From positions 2,264-66,263 of the forward strand of contig NVUY01000002.1 of NCBI GenBank assembly GCA_002733215.1: a stretch of 64,000 nt of DNA, written 5' to 3'. The stretch is from Sulfurovum sp. Its GTDB lineage: Bacteria; Campylobacterota; Campylobacteria; Campylobacterales; Sulfurovaceae. Shown here piece by piece: positions 50,314 to 59,554 of this stretch. Positions within the stretch are counted from its first letter, which is position 1. Each line of letters opens with the position of its first letter. A model generated the notes under the pieces. The model was not told where the DNA came from, made no database searches, and was given only the letters and a program-made list of their open reading frames with translations. The translations under genes were made by a program, and so were the position numbers.

Positions 50314-51276
50314 ATGCGCGTACTCACAGGGATACAAGCTTCGGGGAAACTTCATATAGGAAACTATTTTGGGGCGATGAAGCCGATGATAGAACTTCAG
50401 GAAGAGAATGAGCTCTTTACCTTTATCGCAAACTACCACTCTCTTACCACCTCAAAAGATGCCGATACACTAAGAGAATACACATTTGATGCAGCGGTAG
50501 ATTACCTCTCGGTAGGACTGGATCCTGAGAAAACCACTTTCTGGGTGCAGAGCCATGTACCTGAAGTCCTTGAACTCTACTGGATACTTTCAAAGTTCAC
50601 CCCTATGGGACTGCTTGAACGTGCACACTCTTACAAAGACAAGGTGGCAAAAGGGATCTCAGCGAACCATGCACTCTTCTCCTACCCTGTACTGATGGCT
50701 GCAGATATTCTACTTTATGACACGCAGAAAGTACCGGTGGGCAAAGACCAGATACAACACGTAGAGATGACACGTGACATTGCCATCAAATTCAATAATG
50801 AATATGGTGAAATATTTGTACTTCCCGAACATGCTGTTCAGGAAGAGGTGGCGACCATTCCAGGTATTGACGGTCAGAAGATGTCTAAGAGTTATGGCAA
50901 TGCCATCGACCTTTTCATGCCGGAAAAATCACTTCAGAAAAGATGTAACAAAATCCTTTCATCCTCTACACCACTGGGTGAACCTTTAGAGTGGGAAGGG
51001 TGTAATATTTATGACATGGCTGTACTTTTTTTGAGTTCTGATCAAAAATGTGAACTACAAACACGTTACAAAAGCGGTAAAAAAGGCTATGGTCACTTCA
51101 AAAAATATCTCAAAGAGTTGATCTGGGAAGAGTTGGGTGAAGCGAGAGAAAAACGTGAGTATTACCTCAACCATAGGGATGAGGTAAATGACATTTTGGC
51201 GCAAGGGGCTAAAAAAGCCCGGACCATTGCCAATGACAAGATGCTAAAAGTGAAAGAAGCCATAGGACTGCTCTAA
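50314..51276 (+). CDS. trpS: Tryptophanyl-tRNA synthetase
   Basis: LTGIQASGKLHIGNYFGAMKP; KMSKSYGNAIDLF. Confidence 0.97.
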   Translation: MRVLTGIQASGKLHIGNYFGAMKPMIELQEENELFTFIANYHSLTTSKDADTLREYTFDAAVDYLSVGLDPEKTTFWVQSHVPEVLELYWILSKFTPMGLLERAHSYKDKVAKGISANHALFSYPVLMAADILLYDTQKVPVGKDQIQHVEMTRDIAIKFNNEYGEIFVLPEHAVQEEVATIPGIDGQKMSKSYGNAIDLFMPEKSLQKRCNKILSSSTPLGEPLEWEGCNIYDMAVLFLSSDQKCELQTRYKSGKKGYGHFKKYLKELIWEELGEAREKREYYLNHRDEVNDILAQGAKKARTIANDKMLKVKEAIGLL

Positions 51277-51298
51277 AGGAAACCTCTCTAGCAGGTCC

Positions 51299-51784
51299 CT
51301 ATATATCATCTAAGGCTGCTTCTATAGCCATACCTATCTCATCAGTCACTTCTTCATCCGGTACTTCAGGATCAGAAGCCGTATCAACAGCAGGTTTTAC
51401 TTCTTCTACCTCCACTACAACTTCTTCTTTTTCCGGTTCAGCATAGTTTTCCAGATTTTCCATATAAGAAGATTTTAATTTGTCTTCAACCGCATCACCA
51501 AGTGCATCCCTGCTCAACTCAGACTTAACCACAACCGTATTGGCACGACTCTCTTTTGTTGCATCCACTTTCACATCCACATCTTCATAACCTTCAAGAT
51601 TTTGGAGATACTCTGTCGTATTTGCTTTCCTTGGTGCTTTTTTCTTCTGTGATTGTTGATACTCAACCAGCTCTTCCATCATCTCTTCGTCGGCTATCAT
51701 ACTGTATTGTACGATCCAATAGATGATCGATACCGTTAATAGTCCTACAAGTAATATTGCAAAACTTTCTAATAAATTTTTCAT
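51299..51784 (-). CDS. Membrane-anchored hypothetical acidic protein
   Basis: MKNLLESFAILLVGLLTVSIIYWIVQYSMIADEEMMEELVEYQQSQKKKAPR; start at 51784 avoids overlap with the upstream gene. Confidence 0.65.
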   Translation of the reverse strand: MKNLLESFAILLVGLLTVSIIYWIVQYSMIADEEMMEELVEYQQSQKKKAPRKANTTEYLQNLEGYEDVDVKVDATKESRANTVVVKSELSRDALGDAVEDKLKSSYMENLENYAEPEKEEVVVEVEEVKPAVDTASDPEVPDEEVTDEIGMAIEAALDDI

Positions 51785-51798
51785 TTTTTCACCCTCGT

Positions 51799-52410
51799 TT
51801 AGTTTGTCACGGTCGTAAAGCCCAAGATCTTCCACATTTGGAAACCACCACGATAATAGTACATTTTATCTGCCGGATATCCAAGCGCTAAAAAGACTTT
51901 AATGAATTCTGATGATTTATCACACCATAATCCATTACAGTAAAAAGCAACTTCCATGACTTTAGAGGTATCCAAAGAACCATCCGCCAATCTTTTTGCA
52001 CCCAGTACTTTTAGTATTTTTTCTACTTTGGCCTTATTGTCTTTGACTTTTGCCGGTATATTGACCGCAGAAGGAATAGACTCTTTTTGATACGCTGTTT
52101 TGGGTCTCAAGTCAACCAGAAGACCTTTTTTCTTATTTCCTTTGGTTTTCATAAATTTAAGTAATTCCACCTCAGCGATCGTTTGAATGTCTTTATGCAT
52201 TTTGATAGGCTGAATATCTTTACCTGGTCTGTAAACACGTGCATACTCTCCTGTGAGTTTATGTTTCGTATCTTGTATGCGATGTACTTTCACCGCTTTT
52301 CCTTTATGATACACATAAATAGACGCCATATCCGGTGTTATTTTAACTTTATCATATTTACCGGCTGCTGCGCTGACTACACATAATACTATGAATGCTA
52401 TGATTTTCAT
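51799..52410 (-). CDS. Exported rhodanese-like protein (1)
   Basis: Signal peptide; VDLRPKTAYQKESIPSAVNIPAKV; VAFYCNGLWCDKSSEFIKVFLALGYPADKMYYYRGGFQMWKILG. Confidence 0.88.
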   Translation of the reverse strand: MKIIAFIVLCVVSAAAGKYDKVKITPDMASIYVYHKGKAVKVHRIQDTKHKLTGEYARVYRPGKDIQPIKMHKDIQTIAEVELLKFMKTKGNKKKGLLVDLRPKTAYQKESIPSAVNIPAKVKDNKAKVEKILKVLGAKRLADGSLDTSKVMEVAFYCNGLWCDKSSEFIKVFLALGYPADKMYYYRGGFQMWKILGFTTVTN

Positions 52411-53024
52411 TTTGTCTCCTTAGGCACGATCGTTGTCAATCCCAGTAATTGCCATGCCTGCATACCACCACGGTAGTATTTCATTTTGGATTTTGGATAT
52501 CCTATTTCTATCAAGGCATTGATCGCTGTAGGCGACTGTCCGCACCATGCACCGTTACAATATAAAAGTATAGTTTTGGCATTGGAAAAGTTCCATTTTC
52601 CGCTTTTAGTGTATGCTGCCCCTAAGTCTTTAAGTATCTTTTCACGCTCAGTTGTTTCAGACAAGAAAAGTTTAAAAGGAATATTCACCGCAGAGGGTAT
52701 CGCCGACTTTGCATACCAGTTTCCCAGTCTTGCATCAATAAAAATCCCCTGCTTCTTAGAGATGAAGTCCAATACTTCCAATTCACCATAAGTTTCAATA
52801 CCTTCATCAACCGAAAAAGGTTCTATAAAGAATGGAGGAGAAGGTCGGGAAGTCAGTGCAAAGGTATTAGTAAGATAACCATTTGGATCCTGCGCTCGTT
52901 CAATTTTATATGTTTTTCCCTCTGCTTCAACTTTAACATAAGGCAACCCTTCAACGATCTCAACAACATTAGCATTGACCAGCAGCGTACTAAGTGCAAG
53001 AGCGGCCAAATAAGATAATCTCAT
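52407..53024 (-). CDS. Exported rhodanese-like protein (2)
   Basis: IDARLGNWYAKSAIPSAVNIPFKLF; ILLYCNGAWCGQSPTAINALIEIGYPKSKMKYYRGGMQAWQLLGLTT. Confidence 0.88.
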   Translation of the reverse strand: MRLSYLAALALSTLLVNANVVEIVEGLPYVKVEAEGKTYKIERAQDPNGYLTNTFALTSRPSPPFFIEPFSVDEGIETYGELEVLDFISKKQGIFIDARLGNWYAKSAIPSAVNIPFKLFLSETTEREKILKDLGAAYTKSGKWNFSNAKTILLYCNGAWCGQSPTAINALIEIGYPKSKMKYYRGGMQAWQLLGLTTIVPKETK

Positions 53025-53110
53025 TTCATAACTCCTTTATTTCTTCTCTATAATAGTTTTGATTTTAAGTGTTAGTCATACGAATGGAGACCTTTTAGCA
53101 CTGTACATCT

Positions 53111-53190
53111 ATGGTAGTCTGGCGAACTCATACTAAGATGATGAGTCCCATGACTTTCCGTACTTATGTCACAACAAGTTAGGCTTTTTC
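53111..53190 (-). promoter_or_regulatory. Candidate c-di-GMP-I (GEMM-I) riboswitch #3, divergent variant
   Basis: Minus strand: AAAAAGCCTAACTTGTT-GTGA-CATAAGTACGGAAAGTCA-TGG-G-ACTCAT-catcttagt-ATGAGT-TCG-CCA-GACTACC; TATACT -10-like at 53196-53201 (-). Confidence 0.72.
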
Positions 53191-53299
53191 TATACAGTAT
53201 AACCGTATAAAATATTCTATCACAGTTAAGTTTATATTCACAGGTGTTTTTTTAAAATAATTAAAATTAATGAATAATGGGTAAAAATATCAAAAAAGT

Positions 53300-54109
53300 C
53301 TATCTATTTATTTTCAACTTATTGTCAACTTTTATCAAATCTATAGTTTCATAGGTCTCAATAATACTATCAATAATTTGTATTTGGATCTCTCCGGTAG
53401 TATGGACATGTATCAGTAGTTCGCCCTCATTCGAATGACCATTTTTAGTACTTAAAGTGAGTAAATGTTTGGATATGGCTTCACCTGTATGGATAAGATT
53501 GACATCACATTGCATGATAGCTTCTATGACTTCACTTACTAAAGGGTAATGTGTACAGCCTAGAACAATCGTATCTACGTCATTCTCCCGCATGGGAGAC
53601 AGCCATGTTTCCAGTAACACTTTTATCTTTTCGCTATCGGCTTCACCTTTTTCTATCTCTTCCACCAATCCGGGGCATGCCTGTTCATAAATATCAACAG
53701 ATTTTTGCATCGACAAGGCATCCACAAGCTTCTGATATTTATCTCCTTGTAGTGTAACCGGTGTAGCAAGTACCCCTATTTTACCTGTGGCTGTCTGTTC
53801 TATGGCCGGCTTGATTCCAGGTTCCGTACCGATGATGATAAGAGAAGGATAGCTTTTACGTAAATGTTCTATGGCTGAGGAGGTTGCGGTATTGCAGGCG
53901 AGTATCAGGGCATCAATCTTATAGGTTTCTATAAGATATTCGGTGATATTTAGGGAGTATTGTAAGATCTGTTCCGGTGTTTTTTCACCATAAGGTGCAT
54001 TTTTGGTGTCTGCCACATAATATATTTTGGCACCTTTGATGATCTGTGTCATTGCGTGAACGACGGTCAAGCCTCCCAAGCCAGAATCAAAGACACCGAT
54101 TTTTAACAT
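53300..54109 (-). CDS. murI: Glutamate racemase
   Basis: IGVFDSGLGGLTVVHAM; ILACNTATSSAIEHL; VLGCTHYPLV. Confidence 0.96.
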   Translation of the reverse strand: MLKIGVFDSGLGGLTVVHAMTQIIKGAKIYYVADTKNAPYGEKTPEQILQYSLNITEYLIETYKIDALILACNTATSSAIEHLRKSYPSLIIIGTEPGIKPAIEQTATGKIGVLATPVTLQGDKYQKLVDALSMQKSVDIYEQACPGLVEEIEKGEADSEKIKVLLETWLSPMRENDVDTIVLGCTHYPLVSEVIEAIMQCDVNLIHTGEAISKHLLTLSTKNGHSNEGELLIHVHTTGEIQIQIIDSIIETYETIDLIKVDNKLKINR

Positions 54110-54115
54110 AGCCTG

Positions 54116-55444
54116 TTATGCACCTTCGTTCATAATAGAGAGGAACTCTTCATTGCTTTTTGTTTTCATCATTTTAGAGAAAAGGAATTTAAGTCCTTCT
54201 ACCTCTTCCATATTTTGCATCGCATTTCTAAGTGCCCATACTTTTTGCAAAGTCTCTGCATCTACCATAAGTTCTTCTTTTCTTGTACCAGACTTGGTTA
54301 CATCGATCGCAGGGTAGATACGTCTTTCAGAAACATGACGGCTCAGTATGACTTCGGAGTTACCTGTCCCTTTGAACTCTTCAAAGATCACTTCATCCAT
54401 ACGAGATCCTGTCTCTATAAGTGCCGTAGCTATAATAGTCAAAGATCCCCCATGTTCGATGTTTCTTGCTGCACCAAAGAAACGTTTTGGTTTATGCAGT
54501 GCATTGGCATCCACACCACCGGAAAGTACTTTACCTGAACTTGGTGTGACCGTGTTATAGGCACGGGCAAGTCTTGTAATGGAGTCAAGTAAAATAATCA
54601 CATCTTTACCCATCTCTACACGTCTTTTGGCCTTTTCTATCACCATTTCTGCTGTACGTACGTGGTTTTGTGCAGGAAGGTCAAACGTAGAAGCATACAC
54701 TTCACCTTTAACTGAACGTTGCATGTCTGTGACCTCTTCTGGTCTCTCGTCTACAAGCAGTACCATGAGTGAGGCATCTGGGTTGTTATGAGTAATCCCG
54801 TGAGCAAGCTCTTTAAGAAGCTCTGTTTTACCCGTTCTTGGAGGGGCAACAACTAAGGCTCTTTGTCCTTTACCTATGGGGGTAAAAAGGTCCAGTACAC
54901 GTCCTGTCATTTTCATAGGATTGTATTCAAGTTTGAGTTGTTCGGAGGCATACAATGGTGTCAAGTTTTCAAATAATGGTCTCTGTTTTGATTTATCCGG
55001 AGCCACATAGTTGATCGCTTCTATCTTCAGAAGTGCATAGTATTTCTCCTGATCTTTAGGTGAACGTACCTGTCCTGTCACAATGTCACCGTTTCTTAGT
55101 GCAAAACGTTTGACCTGTGTACCGGAGACGTAGGTATCATTGCTTGAATTTGCAAAGTTCCCGTCGATGGAACGTAAAAAACCGTACCCGTCATTCATAA
55201 TTTCAAGGATACCCGTATAAAGGATGAATCCTCCCTGACTTACCTGTGATTTAAGAATTTCAAAAATGAGGTCTTTCCGCTGGAATTCATTCGGGTTTTC
55301 AACTTTTACTTCTTTTGCTATGGTCACAAGTTCTGTAAGTGGAAGTTTTTGGAGATTTTCTATTTTATAGCCGTCTACGGGTATGTGTGTTCTGTTTTTT
55401 CTGTTGGCAGGATTGCCGTTAGAAGATTTTTTGTTATCGCTCAT
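54116..55444 (-). CDS. rho: Transcription termination factor Rho
   Basis: [72 protein letters not shown]. Confidence 0.98.
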   Translation of the reverse strand: MSDNKKSSNGNPANRKNRTHIPVDGYKIENLQKLPLTELVTIAKEVKVENPNEFQRKDLIFEILKSQVSQGGFILYTGILEIMNDGYGFLRSIDGNFANSSNDTYVSGTQVKRFALRNGDIVTGQVRSPKDQEKYYALLKIEAINYVAPDKSKQRPLFENLTPLYASEQLKLEYNPMKMTGRVLDLFTPIGKGQRALVVAPPRTGKTELLKELAHGITHNNPDASLMVLLVDERPEEVTDMQRSVKGEVYASTFDLPAQNHVRTAEMVIEKAKRRVEMGKDVIILLDSITRLARAYNTVTPSSGKVLSGGVDANALHKPKRFFGAARNIEHGGSLTIIATALIETGSRMDEVIFEEFKGTGNSEVILSRHVSERRIYPAIDVTKSGTRKEELMVDAETLQKVWALRNAMQNMEEVEGLKFLFSKMMKTKSNEEFLSIMNEGA

Positions 55445-55542
55445 ATGTCCTCTTGTTTTGAATATGCATGATGGAGATTATACGTTAGTCATACAATATG
55501 CTACGTGTAGTGATGCCATTATAATCCTTTTTGGCTGAAAAG

Positions 55543-55932
55543 TCAAACAAGTGCATAAAATAACAGTGGCGGATACATTCCTGCACCTATAAGAAAAAAC
55601 AGCGGAGGCATTTTCCACTCTAACATTTCTGCCATTTCAGGAGAAACCTCACGCTGAATAAACACTTTTTTGATCAATTCAATCTTATAGAAGATATCAA
55701 AGACTTTGATGGCCAGAAGAAAGATCATACTTGCATTGAGCACGCCGGTAAACAATACGACAAAAAGAATAAAGTAAAAGCCAGGCTGGATCAGAAAAAA
55801 CAGAAAGATACTTTTTTCATAATAGACATACAGTTTTTCCAAAACACCCAAAAGTGTCTCCGAACGCTGCATGTACGCTTCAAAAAGTTCAGCTGCTAAC
55901 AGTATCAGTGTGAATAAGAGTGCATTTTCCAT
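55543..55932 (-). CDS. Hypothetical membrane protein
   Basis: 129 aa with about 3 hydrophobic segments; convergent with ccoI. Confidence 0.6.
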   Translation of the reverse strand: MENALLFTLILLAAELFEAYMQRSETLLGVLEKLYVYYEKSIFLFFLIQPGFYFILFVVLFTGVLNASMIFLLAIKVFDIFYKIELIKKVFIQREVSPEMAEMLEWKMPPLFFLIGAGMYPPLLFYALV

Positions 55933-55971
55933 AGGGGGATTTTACCCTTATTTAGGTAAAATCCATAAATT

Positions 55972-56038
55972 TGTAGCGTGGGCATTCCTGCCCTCGAATA
56001 TTAATTAAAGAATCGTGGGCAGGAATGCCCACGCTACA
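55972..56038. repeat. Perfect 22-bp inverted repeat
   Basis: TGTAGCGTGGGCATTCCTGCCC ... GGGCAGGAATGCCCACGCTACA. Confidence 0.95.
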
Positions 56039-56047
56039 GGGATCATC

Positions 56048-58462
56048 TTGGCAGAAATAGCATGTACCCATTGTAACCTTAGATTTTCTGAAGAGGTCAT
56101 GATAAAAGAGAAAGAAGAAGATACGCAACTTTTTTTCTGCTGCAAAGGATGTCAGGGTGTCTACCATCTTCTCAATGCAGAAGGTCTGGATACTTTTTAT
56201 GACAAGCTGGGAGATACCAAACTTCAGCCTGCGTCACAACGTCATGACGATTTGGAAAAGTTTGACCTGGAAGGCTTTAAGAACAAGTATATCCGGACCG
56301 ATGAAGACGGACTGTGTGAGATCAGCCTCATTATAGAAGGCATACACTGTTCTGCCTGTGTCTGGCTCAACGAAAAAGTACTGCACAAAACAGACGGTGT
56401 CATCGAAGCAAGTATCAACTACAGTAACAACAAAGCCAAAGTGGTCTGGGATCCTGACGTGGTCAAACTCTCACAGATCATAGAAACCATCCGTTCCATC
56501 GGGTACAATGCCTACCCCTATGACCCGAAACTACAGGAAGAACGTGCCATCTCCACACGAAAAACCTATTATACACGCATTTTGGTGGCTGTCTTTGGTG
56601 CTATGAATATCATGTGGTTGGCTGTGGCACATTATGCTGGATACTTTTCCGGTATACAGCAATCTTTTAAAGACATCCTCAATGTTGCCCAATTTATATT
56701 GGCCACTCCTGTACTCTTTTACTCCGGATGGATATTTTTCAGAGGTGCCTACTACGGATACAAGAACAACATCGTCAACATGGACACCCTTGTTGCCTCA
56801 GGTGCACTCTCTGCCTATATCTACTCCATCTATGCCATGATCATGCAAAGAGGAGAAGTCTATTTTGACTCTGTGGTGATGATCATCACTTTTGTGCTGG
56901 TAGGAAAATACCTTGAAGTACTGAGTAAAAAACATGCTGTGGATACCTTGGACTCTCTCATGGGGAGTACGCCCACAGAAGTCACTACGGTGAAAGACGG
57001 GGTCAAAGCCTTGATGAGTGTCGAAAATATCATTGTTGATGATGTCATAGAACTCAAGCCTGGTGAAAAGGTAGTGATAGACGGCTCCGTCACCTGGGGA
57101 CAGGGATCCTTTGACGAATCTTCACTCACTGGAGAGAATGAACCTATTTATAAAAAAAGCTCTGACAGCATTTTGAGCGGATCCCTCTGTCTGGACTCTG
57201 TTTTACACTACCGTGCTACCAAAGATGCTTCCAGTTCCATGCTCACTTCCATCGTCAACCTTCTCGAAGAGTCCATCACCAAAAAGCCCCGCATAGAACA
57301 ACTGGCAAACTCTATTTCCGGATACTTTTCAACCATCATCCTCATCATCTCCCTCCTCACCTTTGTGGGCTGGTACTTTTGGGCTGACAGTTTTGAACAG
57401 GCACTTATCGTGGGTATCTCCGTGATCGTCATCGCCTGCCCCTGTGCTTTGGGTCTGGCAACACCTATGGCAACCCTTGTGGGGATCTCTGTCGCAGCTA
57501 AACGAGGCATACTTTTTAAAGAAGCTTCTTTTCTTGAAACCATGGCAAAAAGTGACATACTTGCTTTAGACAAAACAGGAACCATCACGGAGGGAAAACC
57601 TTCTGTTGTGACAGCAGATTTTTATGAAGAGTTTAACCCTACCTTGCTGCACTCTTTAGTGAGCACTTCGAACCACCCTATCTCCCAGGGGATCAAAGTA
57701 TATCTTGAAACCAAGCATGAAAAATTGGAAATACTCACACTCGAAGAGATAAAAAGTATCGAAGCAAAAGGTTTATCTGCTTCTTACCGAGGGAAAACAC
57801 TCATCGGCGGAAATGCGGAACTGCTTCAGACACATAACATAACAGTTGATGCAGATTCCCCGAACGCCCTCTTTTTCTTCTCAATCAACCATACCCTTGT
57901 CGCACGTTTTGAACTGAGTGATACCATTAGAGATGGTGCTGCCGAAGCGATACAAAACATCAAAAACCTGGGTATTAAAGTAGTGATGCTTACAGGAGAC
58001 CATGAACAAAGTGCCCAAAAAGTGGCAAAACAGGTAGGCATAGATGAAGTCTACGCCAAACTCCTCCCGCAAGACAAGGCAGTTATGATAGACAAGTTCC
58101 ATGAAGAAGAACATGTCATCGTCATGGTTGGAGACGGTATCAATGATGCCATTGCCCTCGCCTCAGCAGATATTTCTATAGCCATGGGTAATGGTGCGGA
58201 TGTGGCGATCTCAGTGAGTGACATCGTTCTTTTAGATGAAAAACCTGCCAGTATTTATGAAGCATACAAACTCTCACGCAGAACCTATGGAGCAGTTAAA
58301 GAGAACTTAGGTTTTTCATTACTGTATAATGTCGTAGCTGTACCGCTGGCTATGATGGGATTTGTAAACCCGCTGGTAGCCGCACTCTCCATGTCTTTGA
58401 GTTCATTGGTGGTCGTAGGCAATTCCATGAGAATAAAATTTTTGAAATTCAAAAATACGTAG
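56048..58462 (+). CDS. ccoI: Heavy-metal P-type ATPase, CcoI/FixI type
   Basis: CTHCNLRFSEEVM...FFCCKGCQGVYHLL; IEGIHCSACVWLNEKV; CPCALGLATPMA; DKTGTITEGKP; paired with ccoS. Start uncertain: track GTG at 56015 lies inside a palindrome. Confidence 0.9.
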   Translation: MAEIACTHCNLRFSEEVMIKEKEEDTQLFFCCKGCQGVYHLLNAEGLDTFYDKLGDTKLQPASQRHDDLEKFDLEGFKNKYIRTDEDGLCEISLIIEGIHCSACVWLNEKVLHKTDGVIEASINYSNNKAKVVWDPDVVKLSQIIETIRSIGYNAYPYDPKLQEERAISTRKTYYTRILVAVFGAMNIMWLAVAHYAGYFSGIQQSFKDILNVAQFILATPVLFYSGWIFFRGAYYGYKNNIVNMDTLVASGALSAYIYSIYAMIMQRGEVYFDSVVMIITFVLVGKYLEVLSKKHAVDTLDSLMGSTPTEVTTVKDGVKALMSVENIIVDDVIELKPGEKVVIDGSVTWGQGSFDESSLTGENEPIYKKSSDSILSGSLCLDSVLHYRATKDASSSMLTSIVNLLEESITKKPRIEQLANSISGYFSTIILIISLLTFVGWYFWADSFEQALIVGISVIVIACPCALGLATPMATLVGISVAAKRGILFKEASFLETMAKSDILALDKTGTITEGKPSVVTADFYEEFNPTLLHSLVSTSNHPISQGIKVYLETKHEKLEILTLEEIKSIEAKGLSASYRGKTLIGGNAELLQTHNITVDADSPNALFFFSINHTLVARFELSDTIRDGAAEAIQNIKNLGIKVVMLTGDHEQSAQKVAKQVGIDEVYAKLLPQDKAVMIDKFHEEEHVIVMVGDGINDAIALASADISIAMGNGADVAISVSDIVLLDEKPASIYEAYKLSRRTYGAVKENLGFSLLYNVVAVPLAMMGFVNPLVAALSMSLSSLVVVGNSMRIKFLKFKNT

Positions 58463-58533
58463 GCTCGGTTTACCGACCACACATATATAAATAAGATATA
58501 ATACACCCAAAATGGTCGATAAACCGACCCTAC
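58459..58533. repeat. Imperfect inverted repeat, GTAG...CTAC family
   Basis: GTAGGCTCGGTTTACCGACCA ... TGGTCGATAAACCGACCCTAC. Confidence 0.8.
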
Positions 58534-58546
58534 AGAGGAAAGAAGT

Positions 58547-58798
58547 ATGAGCGAAAATATAGTGGTTCTAATGATAGGTATCTCTACACTTTTAGGTGCC
58601 ATAGGCTTACTGGCTCTGATCTGGGCTGTAAGAACAGGTCAATTTGACGACCACAGTAAGTTCATAGATGCTGTACGTCACGATAATGTAGAAGACTTGC
58701 AGGATGCTGCCATGATGCAAGAGAAGAAAAAAGCCTATAAAGAGAAGATGAAGCAGGAAAGACTGAAAAAAGAAAGAAACTATAGACCTGCAGACTAA
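58547..58798 (+). CDS. ccoS: cbb3-type cytochrome oxidase assembly protein CcoS
   Basis: MSENIVVLMIGISTLLGAIGLLALIWAVRTGQFDDHSKFIDAVRHDN. Confidence 0.92.
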   Translation: MSENIVVLMIGISTLLGAIGLLALIWAVRTGQFDDHSKFIDAVRHDNVEDLQDAAMMQEKKKAYKEKMKQERLKKERNYRPAD

Positions 58799-58863
58799 GT
58801 TTTTACAAGAAATTTATGTTATCATTATATGAATAAATATGAATAACTACAAAAGGTCTGTCT

Positions 58864-59427
58864 ATGTCCGTCAAAAAACTCTTTTTCTCCTCTCTTCTCT
58901 CTTTAGGGATCCTTCATGCACAAAGCACTATAGGACTTAACATCAATAATGATGACATTGAAGTACTCGCTGCCTTAAACCTCAATAGTTATGCTGACTA
59001 CTCTGACAGTACCACATACATTATAGACGGTTCTTACCTGCATACAGATGGTGACAATCTCTCTACGCTAGGCTTAAGCGGGCAAAACACTTTTCAGGGC
59101 ATCCAGGGACTGGCACTTGCATTTGGAGTCAAAGGTGTCTTTGCCCGTGATTTTTTCGCTGTTCCTCTTTTTGGGAAAGCAGTCTATGCACTGCCGCTAA
59201 ATGACAGTATCCCTACAACTTCTGTATCTACCAGCTTTGCTTATGCACCTTCTGTATTGACATTCAGAGATGGAGAAAGCTATACAGAATTCAGGATCGA
59301 AGCAGACATGGAAATCATCTCAAATATCCATCTCTTTACCGGATACCGAAATATAGATACAGAGTATGATCACTACGATAAAACTTTCAACAGCAGCTTT
59401 TACGGTGGGATGAAGTTGAGCTTCTAG
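58864..59427 (+). CDS. YfaZ-like outer membrane protein
   Basis: Signal peptide, beta-rich 187 aa: ...LNINNDDIEVLAALNLNSYADYSDSTTYIIDGSYLHTDGDNLSTLG. Confidence 0.6.
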   Translation: MSVKKLFFSSLLSLGILHAQSTIGLNINNDDIEVLAALNLNSYADYSDSTTYIIDGSYLHTDGDNLSTLGLSGQNTFQGIQGLALAFGVKGVFARDFFAVPLFGKAVYALPLNDSIPTTSVSTSFAYAPSVLTFRDGESYTEFRIEADMEIISNIHLFTGYRNIDTEYDHYDKTFNSSFYGGMKLSF

Positions 59428-59510
59428 CTCAATAGCAGAACCAACATTATTTTGATACAATTACAAAATCATTTAAAGCAAGGTACATCATGCAAAAAAA
59501 TCCTACTCTA

Positions 59511-59538
59511 CCCACTACCCACTGCCCACTGCCCACTA
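59511..59538. repeat. Heptanucleotide tandem repeat x4
   Basis: CCCACTA CCCACTG CCCACTG CCCACTA. Confidence 0.85.
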
Positions 59539-59554
59539 ACACCAAAGGTGTTTT

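Noticed and set aside
22449-58533. Repeated palindromes as a CRISPR array
   Set aside because: Copies are dispersed, with no regular spacers and no cas genes in the window.
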